From the NCBI GenBank assembly GCA_016286365.1, contig JAEESN010000001.1, positions 62,001 through 126,000 on the forward strand: 64,000 bases of DNA, in the 5' to 3' direction. The stretch is from Treponema sp. (GTDB lineage Bacteria; Spirochaetota; Spirochaetia; Treponematales; Treponemataceae). The position numbers and the translations under genes are program-made. The notes under the pieces were generated by a model. It made no database searches. It was not told where the DNA came from and was given only the letters and a program-made list of their open reading frames with translations. This document shows positions 1-9,304 of the stretch, piece after piece; the first letter of the stretch is position 1, and every line of letters starts with the position of its first letter.

Positions 1-195
1 GAACTTAAATCAGAAATCGAAAAAGGTCTTGAAATTAAACCTGATAAAACTATGACAGCAGGCTTTAGAATCGGTGTTAAAAACGGTTCGGCATTCTATG
101 ATTATTCAAGCGAAAGTCTTGCCGAAATGTTTGCCGCTTATCTGAATCCAAAAGTAGCCGGATTAATGAAAGATGCTGCTAAGGACGCACAATAG
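1..195 (+). CDS. ntpE: V-type ATPase subunit E, C-terminal part (cut by window start)
   Basis: The open frame enters from the window edge and gives 64 residues ending in KVAGLMKDAAKDAQ before TAG. Subunit E forms part of the peripheral stalk that holds the catalytic A3B3 head against the membrane sector. The visible piece contains a GFRIGVKNGS segment followed by YSSESLAEMFAAYLNPK, matching the conserved C-terminal domain of E subunits. The call rests mainly on this and on its place at the head of a V-ATPase operon in the order known from Treponema and Borrelia. The stop codon TAG shares its last base with the GTG start of the next gene, so the two are translationally coupled. Confidence 0.8.
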   Translation, partial: ELKSEIEKGLEIKPDKTMTAGFRIGVKNGSAFYDYSSESLAEMFAAYLNPKVAGLMKDAAKDAQ

Positions 196-746
196 TGGCT
201 TATTATTATCTGGTTTCTCAGTTACCAAATATTCCGGTTACAGAAACTAAGTCTGCATTGCCTATGACGGCTAAACAATTTCTCGAAGTATGTTCACGTT
301 TTGTGACAGAAAAGGAAAATGCAGTTTTACAGGAACTTTCTTTAGTCCCTCAGAAAATCTTAAAAAAGACCGGTTCTGTTTTCCTGGATACATGGTATCA
401 GAAAGAAAGAAATCTTCGTTATGCGCTTGCACAGATTCGTGCACAGAAGATGAAGAAGGAAGCATACACTTTGCCCGAAGGTTGTACTGCAGACATCATT
501 GCAGCGGCCAGAACAGCAGTTGGCATGGATAGTCCTTTAAGTGCAGAACAGTTTCTTTTTGAATACAGGTTACGCCTGCTCGATGACTTACGTCCAATAG
601 ATGCATTTTCTATTGATGCGGTGTATGCCTATGGCTTAAAACTTATGCTCATCGAAAGAATGAGGAAATTTGAAGTCGAAAACGGACAGATATCTTATCA
701 TAAGATTTACGATGATATTTTAATTAATGATATGGAGACAAAATGA
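195..746 (+). CDS. DUF2764-type V-ATPase operon protein
   Basis: A 183-residue cytoplasmic, mostly helical protein starting MAYYYLVSQLPNI. It sits between subunits E and A, the position held by the DUF2764 gene in spirochaete and Bacteroidetes V-ATPase operons. The start is GTG at 195, overlapping the upstream stop, with AAGGA at 181-185 as ribosome binding site. It overlaps ntpA by four bases (ATGA). Its biochemical role is not established. No separate C or F subunit gene is visible in the operon, so it may act as the central-stalk/rotor adaptor in place of subunit C. That is inference from position and helical character, not from motifs. Confidence 0.75.
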   Translation: MAYYYLVSQLPNIPVTETKSALPMTAKQFLEVCSRFVTEKENAVLQELSLVPQKILKKTGSVFLDTWYQKERNLRYALAQIRAQKMKKEAYTLPEGCTADIIAAARTAVGMDSPLSAEQFLFEYRLRLLDDLRPIDAFSIDAVYAYGLKLMLIERMRKFEVENGQISYHKIYDDILINDMETK

Positions 747-2512
747 CGGATACAAAAGCAAAAGTAGTCGGCATTAACGGAAACATGATTACCATTGAGT
801 TTGACGGTAATGTTTCTATGAATGAAGTAGGCTACGTAAATGTTGACGGTAAAAAGCTTCGGGGTGAAATTATCCGTATTCGCGGTAAAAAAGCCCAGAT
901 GCAGATATTCGAAATGACACAGGGAATCAAGGCAGGCGATACTGTTGATCTTATGGGTGAACTCTTGTGTGCCGAACTTGGACCTGGTCTTCTTGGTCAG
1001 ACTTTTGATGGTTTACAGAACCCGCTCCCACTCGTAGCAGAAAAGGCAGGCTTCTTCCTCGAAAGAGGTATTTATGTAGACCCTCTTCCAAAAGATAAAA
1101 AATGGGAATGGACTCCTTCTGTAAAACCTGGTGATAAGCTCCTCCGCGGAGATTCAATCGGTTCTGTTCCGGAAGGACCTTTTACACATAAAATCCTTGT
1201 TCCTTTTGATTTACTTGGTATGTATACCGTAAAGAAGGTAACTCCTGCCGGTTCTTATACAATCGAAGACGAAATGGCAGTCGTTACTGATGAAAAAGGA
1301 AATGATCATTCATTAAAAATGGCATTCAAATGGCCTGTAAAACGTGCCGTTGACTGTTATGCAGAACGTCTTGCTCCTAGTGAGCCGATGGTTACTCAGA
1401 CTCGTCTTATCGATACCTTCTATCCTGTATGTAAGGGTGGTACTTATTGTATCCCAGGTCCATTCGGAGCTGGTAAAACAGTATTACAGCATACAACATC
1501 ACGCCATGCCGACGTAGATATCGTAATCATCGCTGCGTGTGGTGAACGTGCGGGTGAAGTAGTAGAAACAATCAAAGAGTTCCCTGAACTTAAAGACCCT
1601 CGTACGGGCCGTTCATTAATGGAAAGAACAATCATCATTTGTAATACATCTTCCATGCCGGTAGCAAGCCGCGAAGCTTCGGTTTATACTTCTGTAACAC
1701 TCGCAGAATACTACCGCCAGATGGGACTTCACGTTCTTCTTCTTGCAGACTCAACCTCACGCTGGGCACAGGCACTTCGTGAAATGTCTGGTCGTCTGGA
1801 AGAGATTCCTGGTGAAGAAGCATTCCCAGCATACCTTGAATCATACATTGCAGCCTTCTATGAACGAGCTGGTATTGTCCGCTTAAGAGACGGAAAGGTT
1901 GGTTCTGTAACAATTGGTGGTACAGTATCTCCTGCCGGTGGTAACTTTGAAGAACCTGTAACTCAGGCAACACTTAAAGTAGTTGGTGCTTTCCACGGAC
2001 TTTCACGTGAACGTTCTGATGCACGTAAATATCCTGCAATCGACCCTCTTATTTCATGGTCAAAATATAAATCAGTTTTACCTGAAGTTTGGGTAAGCTT
2101 TGCACGCTCTATTTATTTAAAGGGTGTAGAAGTAAATCAGATGATGAAGGTTGTCGGCGAAGACGGTACTACAACAGAAGACTATGTTGAATACTTAAAG
2201 AGTGAATTCCTTGATGCATGTTATATGCAGCAGAACTCATTCGACGAAGTAGATGCTGCCGTTAGCGTAGAAAGACAGAAATATACATTCAGTAAGATTT
2301 TAAGCATCCTCGGTTCCGATTTTAATTTTGAAGATAAGGATACAGCCCGTAACTTCTTTAACCAGCTCAGACAGAAGTTTATTGACTGGAACTATTCTCC
2401 ATGGAACAGCGATAAGTTTAAGTCTTGCGAAAAAGATATAGATACTCATTATGCTTCTTCTGATGCAAAAGTTCGTAATGAAATCAATGTTATGTTAAAG
2501 GATGGTGAATAA
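743..2512 (+). CDS. ntpA: V-type ATP synthase/ATPase catalytic subunit A
   Basis: The 589-residue catalytic subunit hydrolyses (or makes) ATP in the cytoplasmic head. The P-loop GPFGAGKT is at residues 239-246, and the [13 protein letters not shown] segment with the catalytic-glutamate region follows around 265-275. The [21 protein letters not shown] block is typical of A subunits. The N-terminal barrel and the non-homologous insertion before the P-loop (about residues 110-200) distinguish it from F-type beta. Length is normal for the family. The ATG overlaps the upstream gene by four bases and is preceded by GGAG. ntpB follows after two bases. Confidence 0.97.
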   Translation: MTDTKAKVVGINGNMITIEFDGNVSMNEVGYVNVDGKKLRGEIIRIRGKKAQMQIFEMTQGIKAGDTVDLMGELLCAELGPGLLGQTFDGLQNPLPLVAEKAGFFLERGIYVDPLPKDKKWEWTPSVKPGDKLLRGDSIGSVPEGPFTHKILVPFDLLGMYTVKKVTPAGSYTIEDEMAVVTDEKGNDHSLKMAFKWPVKRAVDCYAERLAPSEPMVTQTRLIDTFYPVCKGGTYCIPGPFGAGKTVLQHTTSRHADVDIVIIAACGERAGEVVETIKEFPELKDPRTGRSLMERTIIICNTSSMPVASREASVYTSVTLAEYYRQMGLHVLLLADSTSRWAQALREMSGRLEEIPGEEAFPAYLESYIAAFYERAGIVRLRDGKVGSVTIGGTVSPAGGNFEEPVTQATLKVVGAFHGLSRERSDARKYPAIDPLISWSKYKSVLPEVWVSFARSIYLKGVEVNQMMKVVGEDGTTTEDYVEYLKSEFLDACYMQQNSFDEVDAAVSVERQKYTFSKILSILGSDFNFEDKDTARNFFNQLRQKFIDWNYSPWNSDKFKSCEKDIDTHYASSDAKVRNEINVMLKDGE

Positions 2513-2514
2513 TT

Positions 2515-3807
2515 ATGAACAAAGTTTATAGTAGAATTGAATCCATCGTCGGAAGCGTAATCACTGTAAAAGCAGACAATGTTGCCTATGGTGAGCTTGC
2601 CGAAATTGAAACACGCTTTGGTAAATCTTTAGCCGAAGTAAACAAGATAGAAGGTGATGTAGTATCGCTCCAGGTATTTGCCGGTGGACGAGGTATTTCT
2701 ACCGGTGACCATATCAAGTTTTTGGGACATCAGATGGAGGTTTCTTTCTCTGACAATCTTCTTGGACGAATCTTCAACGGTTCGGCAGAGCCACGCGACA
2801 AGGGACCGGCTTTAACAGATTCACTTGTAAAGATTGGTGGACCTTCTGTAAACCCTTCTAAACGTATTATGGCACGCCGTATGATTCGAACCGGTATTCC
2901 TATGATTGATATGTTCAACACACTTGTCGTTTCACAGAAATTACCAATTTTCTCTATTTCCGGAGAACCATATAACCAGCTTCTTGCACGCATTGCCATG
3001 CAGGCCGAAGTTGATGTAATCGTTCTTGGTGGTATGGGTCTTAAATACGACGACTACCTTTATTTTAAGAAGACACTTGAAGACGGAGGTGCTTTAAGTA
3101 AGACAGTAATGTTCATGCACACAGCATCTGACCCAACAGTAGAATGTCAGAAAATCCCTGATCTTTCGCTTGCAGTTGCAGAACAGTTTGCCCTCAAAGG
3201 AAAAGACGTTTTAGTTCTCCTTACAGATATGACAAACTTTGCAGACTCAATGAAGGAAATCGCTATTACACAGGAACAGGTACCTTCTAACCGTGGTTAT
3301 CCTGGTGATTTGTACTCTCAGCTTGCCAGTCGTTACGAAAAAGCCGTAGACTTTGACAGCGCAGGTTCTGTAACAATTCTTGCAGTTACAACAATGCCTG
3401 GTGATGACGTTACTCACCCGGTTCCGGATAACACAGGATACATTACAGAAGGACAGTACTATCTTAAGGGTGGAAGAATTGAGCCGTTCGGTTCTCTTTC
3501 ACGACTTAAACAGAATGTAAACGGTGAAACACGCAATGACCACCGTGCATTAATGGATGGTATGATTCGTCTTTATTCAAGCTACAAGGATACCCTCGAA
3601 AAGAAATCCATGGGTTTCAACCTTAGTAAGTGGGACGAAAAACTTTTGAATTACGGACAGATGTTCGAAGACAATATGATGGACCTGTCTAAAAATATTC
3701 CTCTGGAAGATGCACTTGATTTGGGCTGGAAGATTCTTAGTGAATGCTTTGAACCTGAAGAAACAGGTATTAAATCTTCTTTGATTGACCAGTACTGGCC
3801 AAAATAA
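2515..3807 (+). CDS. ntpB: V-type ATP synthase/ATPase subunit B
   Basis: The 430-residue non-catalytic nucleotide-binding subunit alternates with A in the hexameric head. It lacks a canonical Walker A lysine loop, having [15 protein letters not shown] in that region, as B subunits do. It retains the signature [19 protein letters not shown] near residues 257-275. It starts two bases after the ntpA stop. A 55-base gap containing a stem-loop separates it from ntpD, one of only two real gaps in the operon. Confidence 0.97.
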   Translation: MNKVYSRIESIVGSVITVKADNVAYGELAEIETRFGKSLAEVNKIEGDVVSLQVFAGGRGISTGDHIKFLGHQMEVSFSDNLLGRIFNGSAEPRDKGPALTDSLVKIGGPSVNPSKRIMARRMIRTGIPMIDMFNTLVVSQKLPIFSISGEPYNQLLARIAMQAEVDVIVLGGMGLKYDDYLYFKKTLEDGGALSKTVMFMHTASDPTVECQKIPDLSLAVAEQFALKGKDVLVLLTDMTNFADSMKEIAITQEQVPSNRGYPGDLYSQLASRYEKAVDFDSAGSVTILAVTTMPGDDVTHPVPDNTGYITEGQYYLKGGRIEPFGSLSRLKQNVNGETRNDHRALMDGMIRLYSSYKDTLEKKSMGFNLSKWDEKLLNYGQMFEDNMMDLSKNIPLEDALDLGWKILSECFEPEETGIKSSLIDQYWPK

Positions 3808-3813
3808 GCGGTT

Positions 3814-3839
3814 TTAAGCAGATTGTAGAATCTGTTTAA
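3814..3839 (+). other. Stem-loop between ntpB and ntpD
   Basis: TTAAGCAGATT (3814-3824) pairs with AATCTGTTTAA (3829-3839) across a four-base loop, with one G-U pair in RNA. There is no T-run after it, so it is not a canonical terminator. It may stabilise or mark processing of the upstream message; that is inference. Confidence 0.5.
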
Positions 3840-3862
3840 GTGATTTTAGTGGAGAACATTGA

Positions 3863-4486
3863 ATGGCAAAAATAAAGCTGACAAAAAATGAGCTCAAAGT
3901 CCAGAAAGATGCGCTTAAGATGTATAAACGCTATCTTCCTACACTCATGCTCAAAAAACAACAGCTTCAGACAGAAATCCGCACAATCGACGCAAAGGCC
4001 AGGGAAGTAAGACAGGCACGTGTTGCTTTAGAGAAAGAATTCGACGAATGGATTGCAGTATTCGGAGAACGCGATGCTTTTAAGCCGGACATGGTAACTG
4101 TTAAAAATATCAAAAAAGGCTACGGAAATATAGCAGGTGTAACAATCCCTGTATACGAAGGAGCTGATTTTGGAAGAGGGGATTACGATTTATACGAAGC
4201 ACCTCTTTGGATTGATATGGCAGCAGACCGTATGGAAAAAGCACTTTCGCTTGATCTTGAAGCAGAAGTTTTAGATGAACAGGTTCGTCTTCTTTCTAAA
4301 GAGTTAAAGACAACAACACAGAGAGTCAACCTTTTTGAAAAGGTAAAGATTCCCGAAACTAAGGCCAACATCAAAAAGATTTCTGTTTATCTTGGTGATG
4401 AACAGACTGCGGCAGTTGTCCGAAGTAAAATATCTAAAAGAAAATTACAGTCAAAAATTGATGAAGAACAGGAGGCAGCAGAATGA
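3863..4486 (+). CDS. ntpD: V-type ATPase subunit D (central stalk)
   Basis: A 207-residue, charged, helical protein that forms the rotating shaft inside the A3B3 head. It begins MAKIKLTKNELKVQKDALK, the typical KxxLTKxxLxxxK opening of D subunits. A long N-terminal coiled coil spans about residues 10-70, and a C-terminal helical hairpin ends in RKLQSKIDEEQEAAE. GGAG lies upstream of the ATG. The gene overlaps ntpI by four bases. Confidence 0.93.
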   Translation: MAKIKLTKNELKVQKDALKMYKRYLPTLMLKKQQLQTEIRTIDAKAREVRQARVALEKEFDEWIAVFGERDAFKPDMVTVKNIKKGYGNIAGVTIPVYEGADFGRGDYDLYEAPLWIDMAADRMEKALSLDLEAEVLDEQVRLLSKELKTTTQRVNLFEKVKIPETKANIKKISVYLGDEQTAAVVRSKISKRKLQSKIDEEQEAAE

Positions 4487-6459
4487 TTGAACCGATGAAA
4501 AAAGTCTCCATTGTTATTCTCAATAAGGAAAGGGAACAGTCTCTTAAGGCTTTAAGAAAGCTCGGACTTGTTCACCTGGAAAATATTGAAGGCTCTGGCG
4601 AAAAGCTTTCTGCATTCAAGGAAACAGTAAATAACGCCCTGCTTTCTGAATCAGTTTTGGGAGAGATTAAACTTCAAAAAAAGAAGGCAAAGGCAAAGCT
4701 CCTTTCTGTAGAAGAAACTGCAGAACTTTGTAAGGAAGTTGTTTCCCGTGTTGAACGAAAGAAGGTTTTACTCGACCAGATTGCTTCTGATGCAAACGAG
4801 CTTGAACGCTTTTATGACTGGGGTAGCGTAAATCTTAATGATTTTGCTTATCTTAAGGAAAAGGGCATCTCTCTTAAGATGTACGAAATTCCTTCTGATA
4901 AGTATAACCTCATAGACAAGGATATCGAAACAATTATTCTTAATAAGGACAGAAAAACAGTCCGCTTTTTAATCCTGAACGGAGGGGAAACAAGACCCGA
5001 AAAGCTTTTGCCACAGGCATTCGAAGTTCCTTTCCCACGCGAGGATACAGATTTCTTAATCAAAGAAATTAAGGACAGCGAAAAAGAATTAAACAATATC
5101 CAGGCATTCTACGAAGAAAAAGCAGTTTATACAGATTCAATCAAGAATCTTTTGAACTCACTTCAGACAGATATCGAGTTTGAAACAATCAATTCCGGAA
5201 TGGAAAGAGAAGACCTTGGAAACGTAAATGATCTTGCATGGATTACAGGTTATGTACCGGTTGCAGATATGGAAAAATTCAAGGATTACTGCTCTGAAAA
5301 CGGATGGGCATACGCTGCAAAAGATCCTTCCGACGAGGATATGGTTCCTACAAAGCTCAAGAACAATAAATTTGTAAGCCTTATCTATCCGCTTACAGAC
5401 TTCCTTGGAACAGTTCCGGGTTACCATGAATTTGATATTTCGGGCTGGTTCTTACTGTTCTTTACAATCTTCTTTGGAATGATTTTTGGAGACGGTGGTT
5501 ACGGTGTTTTAGTAACAGTTGCCGCTATCTTCCTTTTATTCGTCAATAAGCTTAAGAAAAAGCCTTCTTCACCGCTGCTTGGTTTAATGCTCCTTCTAGG
5601 ACTTTCTACCGTTGCATGGGGTGTTGTTACCTGTACATGGTTTGGCCTTTCTGCAGATACATTAAGAAATCTTGGACTTGGTATCTTACCAGATATTTCT
5701 GTTCCGGTTCTTTCTAATGCATATACAGAAGTTTCACCAGGTGTAACAAGATACTGGCTTTTACCTTGGAGTAATCCGGGAGAAGGATTATCTAACTCTC
5801 AGTGTCTCCAAATTTTCTGTTTTATACTTGCGCTTTTACAGCTCAGCGTTGCACACATCAAATGCGTAATCAAAGACAGAAAGAGCTTAAAGATTTTGGG
5901 TGATTTGGGTGCCTTATTCCAGATCTGGGGTATGTTCTACGTAATCCTCATGATGGTAATAAGTAAACGCGATTTCCCTATGGATGCGATAATGCTTTTT
6001 GACAAAGTTCCAATCGGTTTATTCTGCATTGCAATGCTTGGTGTTGGATTTGTTTTAAGCTTTATTTTCAGTAACTATGCGGGCAGTATAAAAGATTCAA
6101 TCCTGGAAAGCTGTAAAAACATCATCTCGGTTCTCCTTGGTGTTGTAAACGTCTTCTCTGATATTCTTTCTTATATACGTCTCTGGGCCGTAGGTCTTGC
6201 AGGAAGCGCAATCTCTGGAACTGTTAATAGCATGGCAGCTCAGATTGCTGGCGGAGAAGCGGGAACTGTCATTGTTCATGCAATTATGTTTGTACTTATG
6301 ATTGTACTCATAGTATTCGGACATGGATTGAACATGATTTTGAACCTTCTTTCTGTAATAGTTCACGGTGTTCGTTTGAATACACTCGAATTTTCAAGTC
6401 ACCTTGGAATGGAATGGAGCGGATTCAAATATAAGCCGTTTAGTGAAGAAAAAGTATAA
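4483..6459 (+). CDS. ntpI: V-type ATPase membrane subunit I (a-subunit)
   Basis: The 658-residue membrane subunit carries ions to and from the rotor ring. The N-terminal half (to about residue 310) is soluble and coiled-coil rich, forming the peripheral-stalk anchor. The C-terminal half holds about seven or eight hydrophobic helices. The segment DILSYIRLWAVGLAGSAIS contains the essential arginine (YIRL) that faces the rotor carboxylate, followed by GHGLNMILNLLSVIVHGVRLN, both standard family signatures. It starts with ATG overlapping ntpD. A 68-base gap with two small hairpins precedes ntpK. Confidence 0.95.
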   Translation: MIEPMKKVSIVILNKEREQSLKALRKLGLVHLENIEGSGEKLSAFKETVNNALLSESVLGEIKLQKKKAKAKLLSVEETAELCKEVVSRVERKKVLLDQIASDANELERFYDWGSVNLNDFAYLKEKGISLKMYEIPSDKYNLIDKDIETIILNKDRKTVRFLILNGGETRPEKLLPQAFEVPFPREDTDFLIKEIKDSEKELNNIQAFYEEKAVYTDSIKNLLNSLQTDIEFETINSGMEREDLGNVNDLAWITGYVPVADMEKFKDYCSENGWAYAAKDPSDEDMVPTKLKNNKFVSLIYPLTDFLGTVPGYHEFDISGWFLLFFTIFFGMIFGDGGYGVLVTVAAIFLLFVNKLKKKPSSPLLGLMLLLGLSTVAWGVVTCTWFGLSADTLRNLGLGILPDISVPVLSNAYTEVSPGVTRYWLLPWSNPGEGLSNSQCLQIFCFILALLQLSVAHIKCVIKDRKSLKILGDLGALFQIWGMFYVILMMVISKRDFPMDAIMLFDKVPIGLFCIAMLGVGFVLSFIFSNYAGSIKDSILESCKNIISVLLGVVNVFSDILSYIRLWAVGLAGSAISGTVNSMAAQIAGGEAGTVIVHAIMFVLMIVLIVFGHGLNMILNLLSVIVHGVRLNTLEFSSHLGMEWSGFKYKPFSEEKV

Positions 6460-6469
6460 ATTTTTAGAC

Positions 6470-6514
6470 ACCTTAGTAAAAGGTATAAACGAAAAAATAA
6501 TCCGCACGGGCGGA
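6470..6514 (+). promoter_or_regulatory. Two small hairpins ahead of ntpK
   Basis: ACCTT (6470-6474) pairs with AAGGT (6480-6484), and TCCGC (6501-6505) pairs with GCGGA (6510-6514). The second hairpin stands directly before AAAGGAG, the ntpK ribosome binding site. The rotor ring needs many copies of K per complex, so the element could raise ntpK translation or protect a processed transcript; this is inference. Confidence 0.35.
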
Positions 6515-6527
6515 AAAGGAGTAAAAT

Positions 6528-6956
6528 ATGGAATTTTTTGGTGATCTTGGAGCTGCTATTTGTATGGGAATTGCTGCTCTTGGTTCAGCAATCGGAATTG
6601 GGATTGCAGGCCAGGGTGCGATTGGAGCATGGAAACGTTGTTATATAAATAATAAACCTGCTCCATTTATTCTTACAGTATTTGCAGGTGCTCCTCTTAC
6701 TCAGACAATTTATGGTTATCTTTTAATGCTTCTTAAATTAAAAGAATTGGGAACAACTAATCCTGGTATGTCATTAGGACTCGGTCTTGCTTCTGGTATT
6801 GCAATGGCTCTTTCTGCTATCGCACAGGGTAAAGCAGGTGCTGCCGCTTCTGATGCTTACGGTGAAACAGGGAAAGGATTTGCTCAGTACCTTATGATCG
6901 TAGGTCTTTGTGAATCTGTAGCTTTGTTCGCAATGGCATTCAGCTTGATTGCATAA
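6528..6956 (+). CDS. ntpK: V-type ATPase rotor subunit K (proteolipid), Na+-type binding residues
   Basis: A 142-residue proteolipid with four transmembrane helices (two fused hairpins), the size of NtpK-type rotor subunits. The ion-carrying glutamate is E129 in GLCESVALF. T58-Q59 in APLTQTIYGY and Q100 in AIAQGKAG match the positions of Thr64, Gln65 and Gln110 that bind Na+ in Enterococcus hirae NtpK, and the Gln-to-Glu spacing (29 residues) is the same. This suggests sodium coupling, though the family also has proton users. A strong AAAGGAG site precedes ATG. It is the last gene of the operon. Confidence 0.93.
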   Translation: MEFFGDLGAAICMGIAALGSAIGIGIAGQGAIGAWKRCYINNKPAPFILTVFAGAPLTQTIYGYLLMLLKLKELGTTNPGMSLGLGLASGIAMALSAIAQGKAGAAASDAYGETGKGFAQYLMIVGLCESVALFAMAFSLIA

Positions 6957-6979
6957 GTATTAAAATATAATCATTATGT

Positions 6980-7022
6980 AAAACGTTACCTCAATTATTC
7001 TCCTCGGGGTAACGTTTTTTTT
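6980..7022 (+). terminator. Rho-independent terminator of the V-ATPase operon
   Basis: AAAACGTTACC (6980-6990) pairs perfectly with GGTAACGTTTT (7008-7018), giving an 11-bp stem with a 17-base loop and a run of eight T (7015-7022). It lies 23 bases after the ntpK stop. Confidence 0.9.
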
Positions 7023-7031
7023 GTTTAAAGC

Positions 7032-7060
7032 ATGACTCAAGAGCGTTTTAAGTATATAAT
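7032..7060 (+). promoter_or_regulatory. Sigma-70-type promoter of ispG, close to the start codon
   Basis: The -35 box ATGACT (7032-7037), a 17-base spacer and a perfect TATAAT (7055-7060) are followed by only six bases before the ispG ATG at 7067. There is no Shine-Dalgarno sequence in between. Transcription would begin at or next to the start codon, giving a leaderless mRNA. Confidence 0.7.
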
Positions 7061-7066
7061 AAAAAT

Positions 7067-8170
7067 ATGTCAGAACTTTTTCTTAAACCGCGCCTTATAA
7101 CTCTTGGTGGAAAGGGAATCACAAAAAAAATCTCTATTGGTGGCTCTTCTCCTGTAACAATTCAGACAATGTGGAAAGAGCCCATAGACAAAATAAAAGA
7201 TGATGATAAAGCCCTTCACGAGCTTTTAATTAAAATAAATGACCTTCAGGCTATCGGCTGTGATATAATCCGTTTTGCAGTTCCGGATATTCCAAGTGCA
7301 CAGAGCCTTGTAAAAATTGCAGAACACACTTCAATGCCGCTTGTTGCAGACATTCATTTTGATTATCTTTTGGCGCTTGAATGTCTTAAGGGAAACGTTG
7401 CAGCTATAAGAATTAATCCTGGAAACATCGGTTCTATTGACCGCGTAGAAGCTGTTGTAAACGGATGCCGCGAAAATGGTACAGCAATGAGAATCGGTGT
7501 AAACTCGGGAAGCCTTCCAAAAGAACTCGCAGAAAAAGTTGACAGAAAAGAAATCAGCCGTGAAGAAGCCCTTGTAGAAACTGCCGCAAGAGAATGCTCG
7601 GTATTCGAAGATTTAAAATTTGATCAGTATGCGGTTAGCATGAAGGCAAGCTCTGTAGAAGAGACAATCTTATGTAACGAAAGCTTTGCCAAAAAATACG
7701 ATGTACCACTTCATATCGGGGTAACAGAAGCAGGGCCTCTTATCACAGGTGTTGTAAAATCAACTATGGCATTTACTCATCTTTTACGCGAAGGAATAGG
7801 AAGTACAATCAGGGTAAGCCTTTCTTCTACACCAGAAAACGAAGTTATTACAGGAAGAGAGATTTTACACGAATGCGGCTTAAGAAAGGGAGGAGTAACA
7901 ATAGTTTCCTGCCCAAGATGCGGCCGACTCGGCTTTGATGTTCATTCCTTTGTAGAACGCTGGCAGACTCGTCTTTTAGCTATGGATAAGGAAATCACTG
8001 TGGCTGTTATGGGCTGTGTTGTAAATGGTCCCGGGGAAGGACGCCATGCAGACATAGGAATTGCGGGAACTAAGGATAAAGCAATTATTTTTAAAAAAGG
8101 AAAAATAGTACAAACAATTGATGCAAAAGATGCCGATAAAGTATTTGAGAAGGAATTATTATCTTTATGA
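7067..8170 (+). CDS. ispG: 4-hydroxy-3-methylbut-2-en-1-yl diphosphate synthase IspG (GcpE)
   Basis: A 367-residue iron-sulfur enzyme of the MEP isoprenoid pathway. It converts methylerythritol cyclodiphosphate to HMBPP, feeding undecaprenyl phosphate and other isoprenoids. The TIM-barrel part carries the conserved TIQTMWKEP and DIHFDY segments. The 4Fe-4S ligands are visible as C282 and C285 (SCPRCGR), C317 and E324 (GCVVNGPGE). Length matches the short bacterial form without the plant-type insertion. It starts at 7067 just after a perfect -10 box. It overlaps the next gene by four bases. Confidence 0.96.
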   Translation: MSELFLKPRLITLGGKGITKKISIGGSSPVTIQTMWKEPIDKIKDDDKALHELLIKINDLQAIGCDIIRFAVPDIPSAQSLVKIAEHTSMPLVADIHFDYLLALECLKGNVAAIRINPGNIGSIDRVEAVVNGCRENGTAMRIGVNSGSLPKELAEKVDRKEISREEALVETAARECSVFEDLKFDQYAVSMKASSVEETILCNESFAKKYDVPLHIGVTEAGPLITGVVKSTMAFTHLLREGIGSTIRVSLSSTPENEVITGREILHECGLRKGGVTIVSCPRCGRLGFDVHSFVERWQTRLLAMDKEITVAVMGCVVNGPGEGRHADIGIAGTKDKAIIFKKGKIVQTIDAKDADKVFEKELLSL

Positions 8171-9255
8171 AAAAGACATTAACTTTATTTTCAATTTTAT
8201 TTTTATCTTTTGGCTTATTTGCACAGTCACGCATAAATGCAGACTATAATCAGGCATTCAGACAGGCAAAGAATTATTATGCCCAGAGTGATTATGGACG
8301 GGCAATGAAGTATGCAGAAGATGCCATCAGATTTAAGAAAAATACAATCGACAGTGAAGTTTCTAAAATAGAAAACAGCCTTTCTTCTAAGGACGTAAAG
8401 CGCGCTCAGGGGAAAATCTCGGATATAATTCCAATCCTCCGCGAAAGAGAAGAAAACGACTGTATAGACATCATCAATTATTATATGACAAAAGAGGGAG
8501 CAGAATACTTCCACGATTCAATCTATAACCTCATTGCCCACATCAAAACTCAAGACGAATTCCCCGAAGCTCAAAAGCTTCTTGGAGACATTTATAAAAT
8601 CGAAGGTGAATATACACTTGCAGAAAGTTTTTACAGAAAAGCGCTCAACAATTTTGAAATTCTTGATGTTCCGGATGAAAAATACGAAATCTTATATACA
8701 ATGGCAGATTTAAGCCGACTTACAGGTGAATACGAAAAGATGGAACTCCGCCTTTTAAATATCACAGGTAAGGAAAGTTTTGACCGCCGCAACATGATTT
8801 TAAAATCCGCTTTAAACGTAATTTCCAGAAACAATAATACAAGTGTAGATAAGCTTTTTGAACTCTACCGCTACGACGACTACTATAGCCTTAAAGCTTA
8901 CTGTCTTCTTTCTGATTATTACGAAAATGCAGGCCTTACAGAAAAGGCGATGAGTTTTAGCGCGATTGCCGTAATCACTGGTTTTACAAAAATGGAAGAA
9001 GTGATTAAAAAACGAAACCTTGATTATGAATACACAAACCTTCAGGATTTTTTAGTAGAAGTTTCGCATTACGAAGATTTAGTTGAATGGGGAACAGAAA
9101 ATAATATCTGGAAGAGCTTTAATAATCTTTATAACCTTAGTAAAAAACTTGGATATACTAAATTTTCTACAGATTTATTAAAGGTACTGGCAAAAGACTG
9201 TCCTGAACCATACTATCAGAATACAGCTGTATTAGAGCTTTCAAGATTAAAATAA
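8167..9255 (+). CDS. Exported TPR-like repeat protein
   Basis: A 362-residue protein with a cleavable signal peptide (MKKTLTLFSILFLSFGLFAQ). The mature part is almost entirely helical, with tetratricopeptide-like units such as YNQAFRQAKNYYAQSDYGRA near residue 27 and a second one near residues 135-165. It is likely periplasmic and may act as a scaffold or binding protein; no catalytic motif is seen. It overlaps ispG by four bases (ATGA), so the two are co-translated, an arrangement I recall from other treponemes. The gene ends 49 bases before a convergent gene with no clear terminator. Confidence 0.65.
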   Translation: MKKTLTLFSILFLSFGLFAQSRINADYNQAFRQAKNYYAQSDYGRAMKYAEDAIRFKKNTIDSEVSKIENSLSSKDVKRAQGKISDIIPILREREENDCIDIINYYMTKEGAEYFHDSIYNLIAHIKTQDEFPEAQKLLGDIYKIEGEYTLAESFYRKALNNFEILDVPDEKYEILYTMADLSRLTGEYEKMELRLLNITGKESFDRRNMILKSALNVISRNNNTSVDKLFELYRYDDYYSLKAYCLLSDYYENAGLTEKAMSFSAIAVITGFTKMEEVIKKRNLDYEYTNLQDFLVEVSHYEDLVEWGTENNIWKSFNNLYNLSKKLGYTKFSTDLLKVLAKDCPEPYYQNTAVLELSRLK

Positions 9256-9304
9256 TATTTCTGTGGCACGTGAGATTTAATTCAAGCCCAAAGCAGACTC
9301 AATT

